Positions 29,501-38,158 are shown, counted from the first letter of the stretch. The stretch: 64,000 nucleotides of DNA from Melioribacter roseus (GCA_020724265.1 DYHH01000004.1:161567-225566); one strand, 5' to 3'. Numbers and translations: made by a program. The notes: generated by a model from the sequence alone, not told the origin.

Positions 29501-29625
29501 TGGGTATTGCTGTTATCGGCGGATTAATATTTGCGACAGTTTTAACGTTGTTTGTAATTCCTGCAGTTTATTCAATCTTCTCAGATAAGAAGCCAAAGCA
29601 AATGGATATTCATTCATTTGAATAG
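26557..29625 (+). CDS. RND efflux pump, AcrB/MexB (HAE1) family
   Basis: 1022 residues with the duplicated RND layout: TM1 at about 12-30, a large periplasmic loop, TM2-6 at about 330-490, TM7 at about 525, a second loop, and TM8-12 from about 850. The proton relay Asp-Asp pair is in IGIVVDDAIVVLENI. FFKNLENGYR and the SALFSLWYF-type TM10 segment are ordinary. It exports amphiphilic compounds using the proton gradient together with the adaptor upstream. There is no TolC gene in this unit, so the outer-membrane channel must come from elsewhere, possibly the TolC at 52348. Confidence 0.95.
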   Translation: MSLSSLSIRRPVLASVMAIAIVLFGVIGYTYLGIREYPSVDPPIITVSTSYIGANADVIESQITEPLEESINGIAGIRTLTSVSRDGRSTIRVEFNIDVDLEDAANDVRDRVSRAQRVLPPDTDPPIVTKADADAIPIVFLNIKSDQRDLLELSDIAQRTFKERVQTIEGVSEVWIWGEKRYSMRLWMDPVKLAAFQVTAVDVRNALSRENIELPSGRIEGINTELTIRTLGRLSTVEDFNNLIIKESDSRLVRFSDVGTAELYPENDRTLLKRDGIPMVGVVLVPQPGANQIQIVDEFYERVEQIKKDLPEDIELGVGFDVTDYIRESINEVQQTVFIAFGLVILIIFLFLRDWRTTLIPIITIPISLIGSFFIMYMADYSINVLTLLGLVLAIGIVVDDAIVVLENIYKKIEAGMEPIQAGIRGIKEIFFAVVSTTVALASVFLPIMFLEGLTGRLFREFGVVIAGSVIISSFIALTFTPMLSSKILKRREKHNKFYTMTEPFFKNLENGYRSLLNSFMSKRWLAFLIIVFAAIMIFAFGRMLQTELAPMEDRGAMRISMTAPEGSSFQFMENHINKFVDSIMTKIPERDALISITSPGFGAASSVNSGFIRLRLVNAKERDRTQGEVATEITKIANKLSDARTFVIQDQSIGTARGGLPVQYVLQAPNLERLKEVIPEFLDKARGNPTFSAVDVNLKFNKPELVVEINRSKAREMGVTVADIAQTLQLAFSEQRYGFFIKDGKQYYVIGQVNREDKSQPVDLRKLYVRNNSNQLIQLDQLVELTEASAPPQLFRFNRYVSATISASLTEGRTIGDGINAMDQIAEQVLDETFSTSLEGPSKDFMESASSLVFVFILALIFIYLVLSAQFESFRDPFIIMFTVPLAIAGALFSLWYFNQTINIFSQIGQIMLIGLVTKNGILIVEFANQKKAQGLSIVEAVKEAAVLRFRPILMTSLSTILGTLPIALALGSGAESRMPMGIAVIGGLIFATVLTLFVIPAVYSIFSDKKPKQMDIHSFE

Positions 29626-29692
29626 AATACACTTCTTTTTAGATTATTTGTATATGTTTATTTTTTATCAAATCCTTTTTTTACAATAATGG

Positions 29693-29716
29693 AACTCCTA
29701 ACGGAGTTATTTTATT
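29693..29716 (+). terminator. Possible terminator or REP-like hairpin after the RND pump
   Basis: AACTCC, TAAC loop, GGAGTT (29693-29708), followed by ATTTTATT. The 6 bp stem is short. It could end the RND transcript or be one copy of a dispersed palindrome. Confidence 0.45.
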
Positions 29717-29914
29717 GAACAAACTTTAGAAAACAAATATTTGTCTTCTGCTAAAGATTTATGTGGTAGGACTAAACAAGCATATGTACTTGTGTTATTG
29801 TCAACCTAACAGCGGTTGTCGAACCGGAATTACAATTAGAAATAATTGCTTATGCAACAGACTCAATTATCGTAAGTGTTTCATCAGATAGTAACAACAA
29901 AACTTATTTTCTTC

Positions 29915-32665
29915 TTACCCTGTATTTCTAATTCCCGCGGCAATACCATTTACACTTGCACGCAAAACATTAAGAACTTTTTTCTTTTCTCCTTGGTTGG
30001 TTTTATTCGAGCGATATTTCCTAATTAAATTTATTTGAATAAAACTAATCGGGTCTAAATACGGGTTACGAAGAGAAAGAGTTCTCTTTAATGATGCATC
30101 ATTATCAAGTAATTCCTTTTCGCCGGTTATTAATAATATATATTTTTTTGATCGTTTATACTCTTGCTTGATTTCATTAAATATTTCTTTAGCACCTTTA
30201 GAAGTATTCAATGCAGCATACTCTTCTGCAATCAACATATCTGTTTTTGTCAATACCATTTCAATATTTTCGATAAGTGTGTGAAAGAACCGCCAATCAC
30301 TGTACATTGATCTAAGTTTGTCTATTGATGTTGATTTATTTTTTAATGCATTTTCAATAGCAGTACCGAAACCGTACCAACCGGAAATAGTTTGTCTATT
30401 TTGTGTCCAGCTAAATACCCAAGGTATTGCGCGCAGAGATGATATCTCATTTCCTTTCTTTCGTGAGGGGGGACGAGAACCGATCTCAATTTTTTCTATT
30501 ATATCAATCGGTGTTACGGTTCTGAAGTAATCAAAAAAATCTTTGTGCTGAACCAGCTTCCTGTAATGTGAATAAGCTGTCTCGGAAATTACTTCAAAAT
30601 CTTTTATGAAATTATAAATTTTTGCTGCAGTTCTTTTTCGATAACTCCATGCTGTTTGTAAAATAACCGCAGATGTAACCGTTTCTAAATTTTTAACTGC
30701 TGTCTGCGGAATTAGAAACTTAGCGGAAATCATTTCACCTTGCTCGGTCAATTTGATTTTCCCTTCTATTGTTGAAGGCGGCTGTGCTAAGATAGAACGA
30801 TTTACCGGTCCGCCGCCACGTGATATACTGCCGCCTCGTCCGTGAAAGAGAATCATTTGCAGCTTATACTTTTTGCAAATTTCTTTCAAACCGATTTGTG
30901 CTTTGTATAATTCGAAATTTGATGTAACAATTCCGCCGTCTTTGTTGCTGTCGGAATAACCGAGCATTATTTTTTGAATTTTTTTTCTGCAGTTTAACTG
31001 CTGTTTGTATGCAGAATTGTCAAATAGATTTTTCATTATACTTCCGGAATTTCGCAAGTCTTCTATTGTTTCGAATAACGGAAGAATATCAATAGATGAT
31101 TCGACAATCTTTCCATTTTTAATCTTGATTAATCCACTTTCTTTTGCGAGTAGAAGAACCGATAAAATATCGGAAACAAATTCGCAATTGCTGATTATGT
31201 AATCGGAGATTGAATCATGAGCAATATTCTTTAATCCCCAATCAATGAGTTTAATTTCTTCTAAAGTTTGTCGTGTTTGATCGGTTAATTGTTGATACAG
31301 GTTTGTGAGAGGGCGTTCATTTAAAATCTCCTTTGTGATAATATTAATTTTTTCTTCTTCTTCAATTTCAAAAAAGTCTTTTTTCACACCCGATACGGTG
31401 AATAGTTCATTAACTGCATCGCGAATTAGTCGTGAATTTTGTCGAATATCCAGCTTGACAAAATAGAAGCCGAAGGTTTCTACTTTTTTGATTAACGGCT
31501 CGATAATTTGTTCGGCAATAATTTTGCCTTCATTTTCAATTAAGCTTTTCTTTATTAATAAAAGATCGTATTCAAATTCAGACGAATCATTATATCGATA
31601 GTCTTTGCTGTCAATAGTATTTTCAAGTTTTCTATAGAGTGCATAAAGATACGCTCTGTAAATCTCAGTCGGTTCACGATGCTGAATATTCGTTTTAGTT
31701 GAAGAAAGTTTTGATTGATATTGATTCAGTTTACTTTTCAATTGACGTGAAACTGTTTTAAGGTATGTTGACGTACTTAAATGTTCATAAATATTATTAA
31801 GATCGTCGAGATATAATTTCAGAATTTCTTTCTTATGAATATTAAAAGTGTTTTTAGTTACCTCGATTGAAACATAAGGATGTCCGTCTCTATCAGCTCC
31901 AATCCACGAACCAAATTTAATTAATGTGGGAAGGGAAGTATTGTAATCCAGAGAATTCTTTAATTCATGTTGAAGTAAATTATATAATTTTGGAATCTCT
32001 TTATAAATAACATTCTTGAAGAAAAATAAACCTCGCATTACTTCGTCTTCAACTCCAATTTTACTGAATCGAATTTCATTCGACTGCCAGAGAAGCGTTA
32101 TCTCTGTTTTTATCTTTTTAAAAATATCCTCGTATTCAGTCTCCGACTTATACGTCAATTCATTTTGCAATAATAAATTGCTGATACGTAAAATCTTTTT
32201 TAGAATTGTTTGTCGTGTTGCTTCGGTGGGGTGAGCCGTAAAGACGGGAATGATTTCTATTCTTGAAATTATTTTTGTTAATTCCTTTTCTGAAAGTGAG
32301 AGTGAATTAATTTGATTAAACGATTCGCGGAAAGATCCGATTCGCTTATCCTTAATTTTATCTTCGCTAAGTTTATCTGAAACTATTTTGTGAACCTCGT
32401 CTGCTGCATTTACCAATATGAAATAAATTGAGAATGCTTTAATAACGTTATAAGCGGTATTTAAATCTAAAGACGATACGATTTTCTTTATCTTGATTTT
32501 TGCTTTTGGATCATCTCTTAAGATCTTTGTTAATGCTCGTAATTTTTCTACTGTTGTAAAAAGTTCTATACCTTCCTGTTCTTTTAAAACATCTCCTAAA
32601 ATATATCCGAGTTCTTTTATGTTTTTACTTAAGTTCGTTTCGCTGTAATTAAAATTAATGTTCAT
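29915..32665 (-). CDS. ppc: Phosphoenolpyruvate carboxylase
   Basis: 916 residues, full length for the bacterial enzyme. The catalytic His145 is in VFTAHPTEATRQ. GYSDSNKDGG, the PEP-binding LFHGRGGSISRGGGP and the late RNPYLDP are all present, and the protein ends in RNTG, the conserved C-terminal tail. It carboxylates PEP to oxaloacetate to refill the TCA cycle. It stands alone on the minus strand; the gap before it on the other side holds the divergent epimerase promoter. Confidence 0.97.
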   Translation of the reverse strand: MNINFNYSETNLSKNIKELGYILGDVLKEQEGIELFTTVEKLRALTKILRDDPKAKIKIKKIVSSLDLNTAYNVIKAFSIYFILVNAADEVHKIVSDKLSEDKIKDKRIGSFRESFNQINSLSLSEKELTKIISRIEIIPVFTAHPTEATRQTILKKILRISNLLLQNELTYKSETEYEDIFKKIKTEITLLWQSNEIRFSKIGVEDEVMRGLFFFKNVIYKEIPKLYNLLQHELKNSLDYNTSLPTLIKFGSWIGADRDGHPYVSIEVTKNTFNIHKKEILKLYLDDLNNIYEHLSTSTYLKTVSRQLKSKLNQYQSKLSSTKTNIQHREPTEIYRAYLYALYRKLENTIDSKDYRYNDSSEFEYDLLLIKKSLIENEGKIIAEQIIEPLIKKVETFGFYFVKLDIRQNSRLIRDAVNELFTVSGVKKDFFEIEEEEKINIITKEILNERPLTNLYQQLTDQTRQTLEEIKLIDWGLKNIAHDSISDYIISNCEFVSDILSVLLLAKESGLIKIKNGKIVESSIDILPLFETIEDLRNSGSIMKNLFDNSAYKQQLNCRKKIQKIMLGYSDSNKDGGIVTSNFELYKAQIGLKEICKKYKLQMILFHGRGGSISRGGGPVNRSILAQPPSTIEGKIKLTEQGEMISAKFLIPQTAVKNLETVTSAVILQTAWSYRKRTAAKIYNFIKDFEVISETAYSHYRKLVQHKDFFDYFRTVTPIDIIEKIEIGSRPPSRKKGNEISSLRAIPWVFSWTQNRQTISGWYGFGTAIENALKNKSTSIDKLRSMYSDWRFFHTLIENIEMVLTKTDMLIAEEYAALNTSKGAKEIFNEIKQEYKRSKKYILLITGEKELLDNDASLKRTLSLRNPYLDPISFIQINLIRKYRSNKTNQGEKKKVLNVLRASVNGIAAGIRNTG

Positions 32666-32767
32666 AAAATGCTTATCCTTCTAAAGAGGTTTTATATTCA
32701 CATTGAAGATAACGAATAATTAAAAATTGCTAAATAGGAGATGGCAATAAAATAATTCATTTGATAG

Positions 32768-32798
32768 TTTAATAGGGTTACAAAATTCTGTAAGTTTG
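32768..32798 (+). promoter_or_regulatory. Predicted promoter of the epimerase gene
   Basis: TTT (one mismatch to TTG), 20 bp spacer, TAAGTTTG (32791-32798), an exact -7 element, 22 bp before the ATG at 32821. Confidence 0.5.
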
Positions 32799-32820
32799 AC
32801 AAAACAAAAGATGAAAAAAT

Positions 32821-33762
32821 ATGAAAAACAAAATTGCAGTTGTAACCGGCGGTGCCGGGTTTTTAGGTTCGCATCTTTGTGATAGATTAATTCAAGAGGG
32901 ATTAAAAGTAATCTGTATCGATAATCTTTTAACGGGTAATATAGCCAACATTGAACATCTTTTCGGGAACGAGAAATTTGAGTTTATCAAACACGATGTA
33001 ACAAATTTTATTCATGTACCCGGTAAAGTTGATTATATTTTGCATTTTGCATCACCCGCAAGTCCTATCGATTATTTAAAGCTACCGATACAAACATTGA
33101 AAGTCGGTTCACTCGGCACTCATAAAGCGCTTGGTTTGGCAAAAGAAAAAAATGCCGTGTTTTTACTTGCATCAACTTCGGAAGTTTATGGTGACCCGGA
33201 AATTCATCCGCAAAGTGAAGACTACTGGGGAAATGTAAATCCAATAGGTCCGCGTGGAGTTTATGATGAAGCAAAGCGTTTTGCCGAAGCATTAACTATG
33301 GCATATCACCGCTTTCATAATGTTGATACAAGAATTGTGAGAATTTTTAATACGTATGGACCACGAATGAGATTAGGCGACGGAAGAGCTTTGCCTGCTT
33401 TCGTTTCGCAAGCTATTAAGGGAGAAGATATTACCGTATTCGGCGACGGCAAACAAACTCGTAGTTTCTGTTATGTTGATGATCAAATTGACGGCATTGT
33501 AAAATTATTATTCTCCAATGTTAATGAACCGGTGAATATTGGTAATCCTTCCGAACTTACAATTGAAGAATTTGCAAGAGAAATTGTTGAACTGACTAAT
33601 TCAAAAAGTAAAATCGTATACAAAGAATTGCCGGTTGATGACCCTAAAGTTCGTCAACCAAACATAGATAAAGCAAAAAAATTATTGGGTTGGGAACCGA
33701 AAGTCGATAGAAGGGAAGGAGTCCTTAAAACGATTGAATACTTTAGAAAGATTTTAGTCTAA
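32821..33762 (+). CDS. UDP-glucuronate decarboxylase-type NAD-dependent epimerase (SDR)
   Basis: 313 residues. NAD motif [12 protein letters not shown]; catalytic Tyr148 and Lys152 in [18 protein letters not shown] and IFNTYGPRM, with [18 protein letters not shown] matching the UDP-xylose synthase group. It would convert UDP-glucuronate to UDP-xylose for cell-surface polysaccharide. Distinguishing this from related NDP-sugar epimerases needs a tree. It is a single gene with its own predicted promoter; a hairpin repeat follows. Confidence 0.88.
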   Translation: MKNKIAVVTGGAGFLGSHLCDRLIQEGLKVICIDNLLTGNIANIEHLFGNEKFEFIKHDVTNFIHVPGKVDYILHFASPASPIDYLKLPIQTLKVGSLGTHKALGLAKEKNAVFLLASTSEVYGDPEIHPQSEDYWGNVNPIGPRGVYDEAKRFAEALTMAYHRFHNVDTRIVRIFNTYGPRMRLGDGRALPAFVSQAIKGEDITVFGDGKQTRSFCYVDDQIDGIVKLLFSNVNEPVNIGNPSELTIEEFAREIVELTNSKSKIVYKELPVDDPKVRQPNIDKAKKLLGWEPKVDRREGVLKTIEYFRKILV

Positions 33763-33783
33763 TTATTCTATTCGTCCCTAAAG

Positions 33784-33903
33784 CGTTACACAAAGAACCT
33801 CAGAGGAATCACGGAGTACCACAGAGTTAACTACTTTGAAAACTGTTTTTAAATTATTCCTCTGTGGTTCTCAGTGTCTTCTCTGTGAAACTCTGTGTCC
33901 AAG
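33784..33903. repeat. Intergenic inverted repeat of the 'CACAGAG/CTCTGTG' type
   Basis: Left half has CCACAGAG and several GAACCTCAGAGG-like words; the right half has CTCTGTGG and CTCTGTG repeated three times. CCACAGAG pairs with CTCTGTGG across about 35 bases. Similar palindromic, multi-copy intergenic elements occur in many environmental genomes. No coding capacity. Confidence 0.6.
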
Positions 33904-33909
33904 CATTTT

Positions 33910-34350
33910 CTAAATAACTTTAAAACGAATTCTTAATACGCCATCATCAAACGAAGTTGAAATTATTTTGAAAGTCCCGATTTCACCTGTACGGGAAACA
34001 TGTTCGCCAATGCACGGACAAGCATCATAATCACCGACTCTTATTATTCTAATACTCTCTCCGGCATCATCAGGAAGTTTTTCTAAATTAAATTTTTCTT
34101 CAACTTCACTTTTGTGATAGAACTCTTCTATGATCGGATGATCTTGTGAAATGACTTCATTTACTTTCAATTCAATTTCACTTACTTCTAATTCGGTGAG
34201 ATTTCGATCAAAGTGATAATCACATTTAGATTTTTTCTTTTCGATATGCGCACTGAATGATCTGCCGCGGTTGAATTTTCTAACCATTGTCTGGTTTAAA
34301 ATATGTTCGGCAGAGTGCATTTTCGGATCGTAAGATTTTCTTTCACTCAT
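33910..34350 (-). CDS. Alanyl-tRNA editing protein (AlaX-like)
   Basis: 146 residues, a stand-alone second-additional-domain protein. The zinc site is HSAEH (His12, His16) with the later CPCIGEHV. Spacing matches the editing domain of alanyl- and threonyl-tRNA synthetases. It would hydrolyse mischarged tRNA (Ser- or Gly-tRNA-Ala). It is the short type without a glycine-rich linker. The gene is flanked by two different hairpin repeats and has a weak ribosome site. Confidence 0.85.
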   Translation of the reverse strand: MSERKSYDPKMHSAEHILNQTMVRKFNRGRSFSAHIEKKKSKCDYHFDRNLTELEVSEIELKVNEVISQDHPIIEEFYHKSEVEEKFNLEKLPDDAGESIRIIRVGDYDACPCIGEHVSRTGEIGTFKIISTSFDDGVLRIRFKVI

Positions 34351-34412
34351 TTGTTTCCACTTTCTTTTTCATTTTGTGATGTGAAGATAGAAAATTCAAA
34401 TCGTTTTTTAAA

Positions 34413-34470
34413 CTTTGCGTCTTCGTGGTTAAAGTATAACAATTAACCGCTAAGTCGCGGAGACGCAAAG
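34413..34470. repeat. Intergenic inverted repeat of the 'CTTTGCGTCT/AGACGCAAAG' type
   Basis: Perfect outer arms CTTTGCGTCT (34413-34422) and AGACGCAAAG (34461-34470), inner arms GTGGTTAA / TTAACCGC, 10 nt loop. The long stem has no T run on either side, so it is more like a dispersed palindrome than a terminator. It sits between divergent genes, alaX-like and pgeF. Confidence 0.7.
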
Positions 34471-34497
34471 AGTACAACTATTTTATTATTTTCGTGC

Positions 34498-35229
34498 ATG
34501 AAAATTATTCAATCAAAAATATTTTCAAAGTATCCTGAAATTTTATTTGCCTTCTCAACAAAGATCGGATTGAATAGGGAAGCACCTTTTTATTTTAATA
34601 TGTCGAAAAACGTCGGTGATGATCCAAAACTTGTCGACGAAAACAGAGAATTATTTTTTTCTTCAATAGAATTAAAATCAGATCAATTTGCTTTTCAAAA
34701 ACAGATACATACCGACAATATCAGTATTGTTACAAAGACCGGATTCCAGGGTGAAAGTGATTCGATGATAACGGATAAACAAAATATTGGATTAGCTATT
34801 TCAACTGCCGATTGTACCCCAATCTTTATTTATGACCCGGTACAGAATGTAATTGCTGCAATTCATTCCGGTTGGAGAAGTACTAAGGAAAGAATTGTAA
34901 AGAAAACTTTATATAGGTTGAGTAAAGATTTTATGTCTAATCCAAACGATTTGATAGTTTATATCGGTCCCTCAATTTCTCAAAATAATTATGAAGTCGG
35001 TAGTGAATTTATTCAATATTTCGACAAGAAATACTTGCAACGGAAAAATGAAAAATATTTACTGAACTTAAAATCCGCCAATGCCGATATGCTGATTGAG
35101 TTTGGAGTCAAAAGAGAAAATTTGGAAATAAGTGAACTTTGTACTTATGAATCGGACTTTTTACATTCATACAGAAGAGACGGGAAAATCTCCGGCAGAG
35201 CTTTTGGAGTTATTACTTTGAGAGAATAA
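34498..35229 (+). CDS. pgeF: Peptidoglycan editing factor PgeF (YfiH/laccase-domain family)
   Basis: 243 residues. Family motifs: QKQIHTD (His), ISTADCTPI (Cys), AIHSGWR (His), GPSISQNNYEVG, and the ending CTYESDFLHSYRRDG. The His-Cys-His set forms the metal site. The E. coli relative removes L-Ser wrongly placed in UDP-MurNAc peptides; other members are called purine nucleoside phosphorylases or polyphenol oxidases. First gene of a long same-strand series; its upstream flank is the inverted repeat. Confidence 0.92.
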   Translation: MKIIQSKIFSKYPEILFAFSTKIGLNREAPFYFNMSKNVGDDPKLVDENRELFFSSIELKSDQFAFQKQIHTDNISIVTKTGFQGESDSMITDKQNIGLAISTADCTPIFIYDPVQNVIAAIHSGWRSTKERIVKKTLYRLSKDFMSNPNDLIVYIGPSISQNNYEVGSEFIQYFDKKYLQRKNEKYLLNLKSANADMLIEFGVKRENLEISELCTYESDFLHSYRRDGKISGRAFGVITLRE

Positions 35230-35309
35230 AATTAGCGGATTCCCCCAAAACATTTAACTGAATAATTACTAATTTTGTGTGCAATTTTATTTACTATCGG
35301 AAAAAGGAA

Positions 35310-35681
35310 ATGTCCAACATAATTCGTTTAAAGGGAGCTTCATTTTATGCATATCATGGTGCATTGAAGGAAGAACAAAATATCGGCGGTAAGTTTGAAG
35401 TTGATATTGAAATGCACACAGATTTTTCTGAAGCGGCAAAAGAAGACAACTTAAAAAAAACAATCGATTATACCGATGTTTATAAATATGTAAATGAAAT
35501 TATACATCAAAAAAAATATTACTTAATAGAAACAATAGCTACGGAAATTGCGGATAAAGTACTGCACCACTTCCCAAATGTTTTTAAAGTAACTGCAATT
35601 GTAAGAAAGAAAAGTGTTCCGGTAGGCGGTTTAATAGATCACGTTGAAGCAGAGGTAACTAAAGAAAATGGTCAATCGTAG
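35310..35681 (+). CDS. folB: Dihydroneopterin aldolase
   Basis: 123 residues from ATG 35310, which has AAGGAA immediately upstream. A GTG at 35277 would add 11 residues outside the family's start (NIIRLKGASFYAYHGALKEEQ is the normal beginning). The active-site Tyr/Glu region (YAYHGALKEEQ) and IDYTDVYKYV are typical, as is the C-terminal Lys in VRKKSVPV. It cleaves dihydroneopterin to the hydroxymethylpterin of folate. It overlaps folK by 14 bp. Confidence 0.93.
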   Translation: MSNIIRLKGASFYAYHGALKEEQNIGGKFEVDIEMHTDFSEAAKEDNLKKTIDYTDVYKYVNEIIHQKKYYLIETIATEIADKVLHHFPNVFKVTAIVRKKSVPVGGLIDHVEAEVTKENGQS

Positions 35682-36168
35682 TTACATAGGATTAGGTTCA
35701 AACATTGAAGACCGTTTTTCTTATATCAACAAAGCGATACAATTGTTGAATAACTCAGGGGATTGTTTTGTCGAAAAAATTTCTTCTATTTACGAATCAA
35801 AACCTTATGGTTACAAGGAACAAAATTATTTCTTAAATTGTGCCGTTGAGATTTCAACTTCGTTAAATTTGTTGGAATTACTGAAATTGACTAAACAAAC
35901 TGAACAGATGATCGGAAGAAAAACCCGAGAGAAGTGGGGTCCACGCGAAGTTGATATAGATATTTTATTTTTTAATGATATTGTTTACACCGATGATAAG
36001 CTTACGATTCCGCATAACGATGTATTGAATAGAGATTTTGTATTAGTTCCTTTATGTGAAATTGCACCCGATTTTGTTCACCCGGTTGTTAAGAAAAAAA
36101 TTTGTCAACTAAGTAAAGAAAAATTAGAAAGCAATATTATTCGTAAATTGGAATTCAATTTTAATTAA
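35668..36168 (+). CDS. folK: Hydroxymethyldihydropterin pyrophosphokinase
   Basis: 166 residues. HPPK motifs are complete: IGLGSNIEDR, ESKPYGYKEQNYFLN, the catalytic segment REKWGPREVDIDILFF and IPHNDVLNRDFVLVPL. It transfers pyrophosphate from ATP to the pterin made by FolB. Start codon lies inside the folB 3' end, which implies coupled translation. The next gene, a deoxynucleoside kinase, begins 12 bp later. Confidence 0.95.
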   Translation: MVNRSYIGLGSNIEDRFSYINKAIQLLNNSGDCFVEKISSIYESKPYGYKEQNYFLNCAVEISTSLNLLELLKLTKQTEQMIGRKTREKWGPREVDIDILFFNDIVYTDDKLTIPHNDVLNRDFVLVPLCEIAPDFVHPVVKKKICQLSKEKLESNIIRKLEFNFN

Positions 36169-36180
36169 GCGAGAATCATT

Positions 36181-36825
36181 TTGAAGGAAATAAGGTATAT
36201 TGCGATTGAGGGAGTTATCGGAGCCGGTAAAACATCCCTCGCAAAAAAACTTTCCGAACGGCTCGATGCTAATTTGATTTTAGAAGAATTTGAAACCAAC
36301 CCTTTCTTAGAAAAATTTTACGATGATAGAAAACGATTTGCATTTCAAACCCAGATGTTCTTTTTGATTAACCGTTACAAACAGCAAGAACAATTGGGGC
36401 AGGAAGATTTATTCGCTAAGTATATTGTTTCGGATTATATTTTTGATAAAGACCAAATATTTGCTTATCTAAATTTGGAAGGGGAAGAATTAAAATTATA
36501 CGAAAACTTGTTCCCGCTGCTTCAGAGAAGTTTACGCAAACCCGATCTTGTTATTTTTCTTCAGTCTTCAACCGATAGATTGATGCACAATATTAAAAGA
36601 CGAGGGAGAAAAATCGAACGCAACTTAACAAGAGGTTATATATCGGAATTGAGTGAAGCATACAATAATTTTTTCTTCAAGTATAACAACACTCCTTTGC
36701 TGATAGTTAACTCTACCGAAATTGATTTCATAAACCGTCAAAAAGATTTTGATGAATTGTATAACCAGATTTTTAGAGATGATAGGGGATTTATAGAATA
36801 CTTTAATCCCGAAAGAAGAGGTTAG
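36181..36825 (+). CDS. Deoxynucleoside kinase
   Basis: 214 residues from a TTG start. P-loop IEGVIGAGKTSLA, then LEEFETNPFLEKFYDD and FQTQMFFLINRYKQ, with KRRGRKIERNLTRGYISELSEAY as the lid region. This is the dNK family (deoxyadenosine/deoxyguanosine kinase-like) that salvages nucleosides. Specificity is not resolved. It follows folK directly and precedes a small membrane protein gene by 5 bp, so all belong to one transcript. Confidence 0.9.
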   Translation: MKEIRYIAIEGVIGAGKTSLAKKLSERLDANLILEEFETNPFLEKFYDDRKRFAFQTQMFFLINRYKQQEQLGQEDLFAKYIVSDYIFDKDQIFAYLNLEGEELKLYENLFPLLQRSLRKPDLVIFLQSSTDRLMHNIKRRGRKIERNLTRGYISELSEAYNNFFFKYNNTPLLIVNSTEIDFINRQKDFDELYNQIFRDDRGFIEYFNPERRG

Positions 36826-36830
36826 AGCAA

Positions 36831-37043
36831 ATGGTCAAAGCGTTGCTTACTATTTTATTACTGTATTTTATTTATAGAATTATAAAAATAATTATGAGAA
36901 TTTACTTTTCAACAAAAGAAAGAAATACAGGGGACACTATTAATAAGTCGAAACAACGAAAATCAAAGATTGATAAAAAAGATATAATTGAAGCAGATTT
37001 TGAGGAAATAAAAGATCAAGAAAAAGATAACTCGCAAAATTAA
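36831..37043 (+). CDS. Small single-pass membrane protein, DUF4834-like
   Basis: 70 residues: one hydrophobic segment (about 3-24), then a basic stretch and an acidic tail ending IIEADFEEIKDQ. Small proteins of this shape, with a conserved VDFEEI-like tail, are listed as DUF4834 in Bacteroidota and often sit next to a deoxynucleoside kinase or folK. The family assignment is from memory. The stop overlaps the GT9 start by one base (TAATG). Confidence 0.75.
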   Translation: MVKALLTILLLYFIYRIIKIIMRIYFSTKERNTGDTINKSKQRKSKIDKKDIIEADFEEIKDQEKDNSQN

Positions 37044-38158
37044 TGTCTGCAAATAAAAACTCTTCGAACCTAATAACAAAACTGATAATAAAATTCTTCT
37101 CAGTAGAAGAAAAACCTTATGATGAGTCCATTCCTCCGCAGAATATATTAATTGTTCGGCAGCATAACCAATTTGGTGATTTGCTTGCGAGTGTTTCTTT
37201 GTTCCGTGCTGTAAAAGAAACCCATCCTAATTCTAATTTAACTGTTATTGCAAGTACACAGAATTACTACGCTGTTACGAAAAATAAATTCATTGATAAA
37301 CTTTTTGTCTTTAATCAAAAGAAACTTCTCCTGCCGTCATATTTATTTAGTTTGATTTCTTTGTTACGGAAGCAGTATGATTTGGTTGTAGTACCGGCAA
37401 CGGTATCAATTTCAAAGACAAGCTGTTTTCTCGGCAGATTAGCAAAGAGTGATTATCGTATCGGTCCTGCTTCATTAGATGGTAAACCAAATCAATTAGC
37501 TCGACTTTTTCACAAACGAATAAATCTTAATTGGAAAAAATATCCCGACACACATATATCGGATTTTGGTCTGGAAATTTTGCGTCCTTTGGGAATCAAT
37601 ACAAAAATATTCCGCAGCAGCATCAGCTTTGATGAAAATGATTTGAAGACAGCAGAAAATTTTGCATCAAATATTGGAAAAGATAATAACAAAATTATGA
37701 TTGGTCTTCACATCGGTGCAGGTAAACCACCAAACAGATGGTCATTAGAAAAATTTATTAAAATTATTGAAAAACTAAACGAAGATTACAATGCCGTATT
37801 TTACATTACAGGCAGTAACAGCGACAATGAAGAAATTAATTTTGTTAAAGAAAAACTTTCAATTGAAGCAGGTTATTTTATAAATAAAAGTATACCGGAA
37901 GTTGCAGCTTTAATTTCAATTTCCAAGTTGTTTATTACAAATGATACCGGCGTAATGCATGTTGCCGGTGCTACCGAAACACCACAGATATCCATTTTCG
38001 GTCCAACAAATCCTTTCAATTGGGCACCGCTTGGTCAGAATAAATTTTTTATTCGTAAATCAGATTTAATTGATGACGTAACCGTAAGTGATGTATTCGA
38101 TCTATGCAAAATGATATTAGGTAATAAAAATAGTAAGGAAACAAATGATGTTGGTTAA
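37043..38158 (+). CDS. Glycosyltransferase family 9 (heptosyltransferase-like)
   Basis: 371 residues. GT-B fold with N-terminal ILIVRQHNQFGDLLASVSLF, a central IGLHIGAGKPPNRWS donor-site region and the C-terminal FITNDTGVMHVAGATETPQ, FGPT segment typical of GT9. Members add heptose or related sugars to lipopolysaccharide core at the inner face of the cytoplasmic membrane. The acceptor is unknown; no other LPS gene is nearby. It overlaps the downstream Ppx gene by 14 bp. Confidence 0.92.
   Translation: MSANKNSSNLITKLIIKFFSVEEKPYDESIPPQNILIVRQHNQFGDLLASVSLFRAVKETHPNSNLTVIASTQNYYAVTKNKFIDKLFVFNQKKLLLPSYLFSLISLLRKQYDLVVVPATVSISKTSCFLGRLAKSDYRIGPASLDGKPNQLARLFHKRINLNWKKYPDTHISDFGLEILRPLGINTKIFRSSISFDENDLKTAENFASNIGKDNNKIMIGLHIGAGKPPNRWSLEKFIKIIEKLNEDYNAVFYITGSNSDNEEINFVKEKLSIEAGYFINKSIPEVAALISISKLFITNDTGVMHVAGATETPQISIFGPTNPFNWAPLGQNKFFIRKSDLIDDVTVSDVFDLCKMILGNKNSKETNDVG

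Noticed and set aside
29776..29931. 51-codon open stretch in the gap before ppc, ending at a TAA
   Set aside because: No start codon with a ribosome site, overlaps the ppc 3' end, no recognisable family; probably chance.
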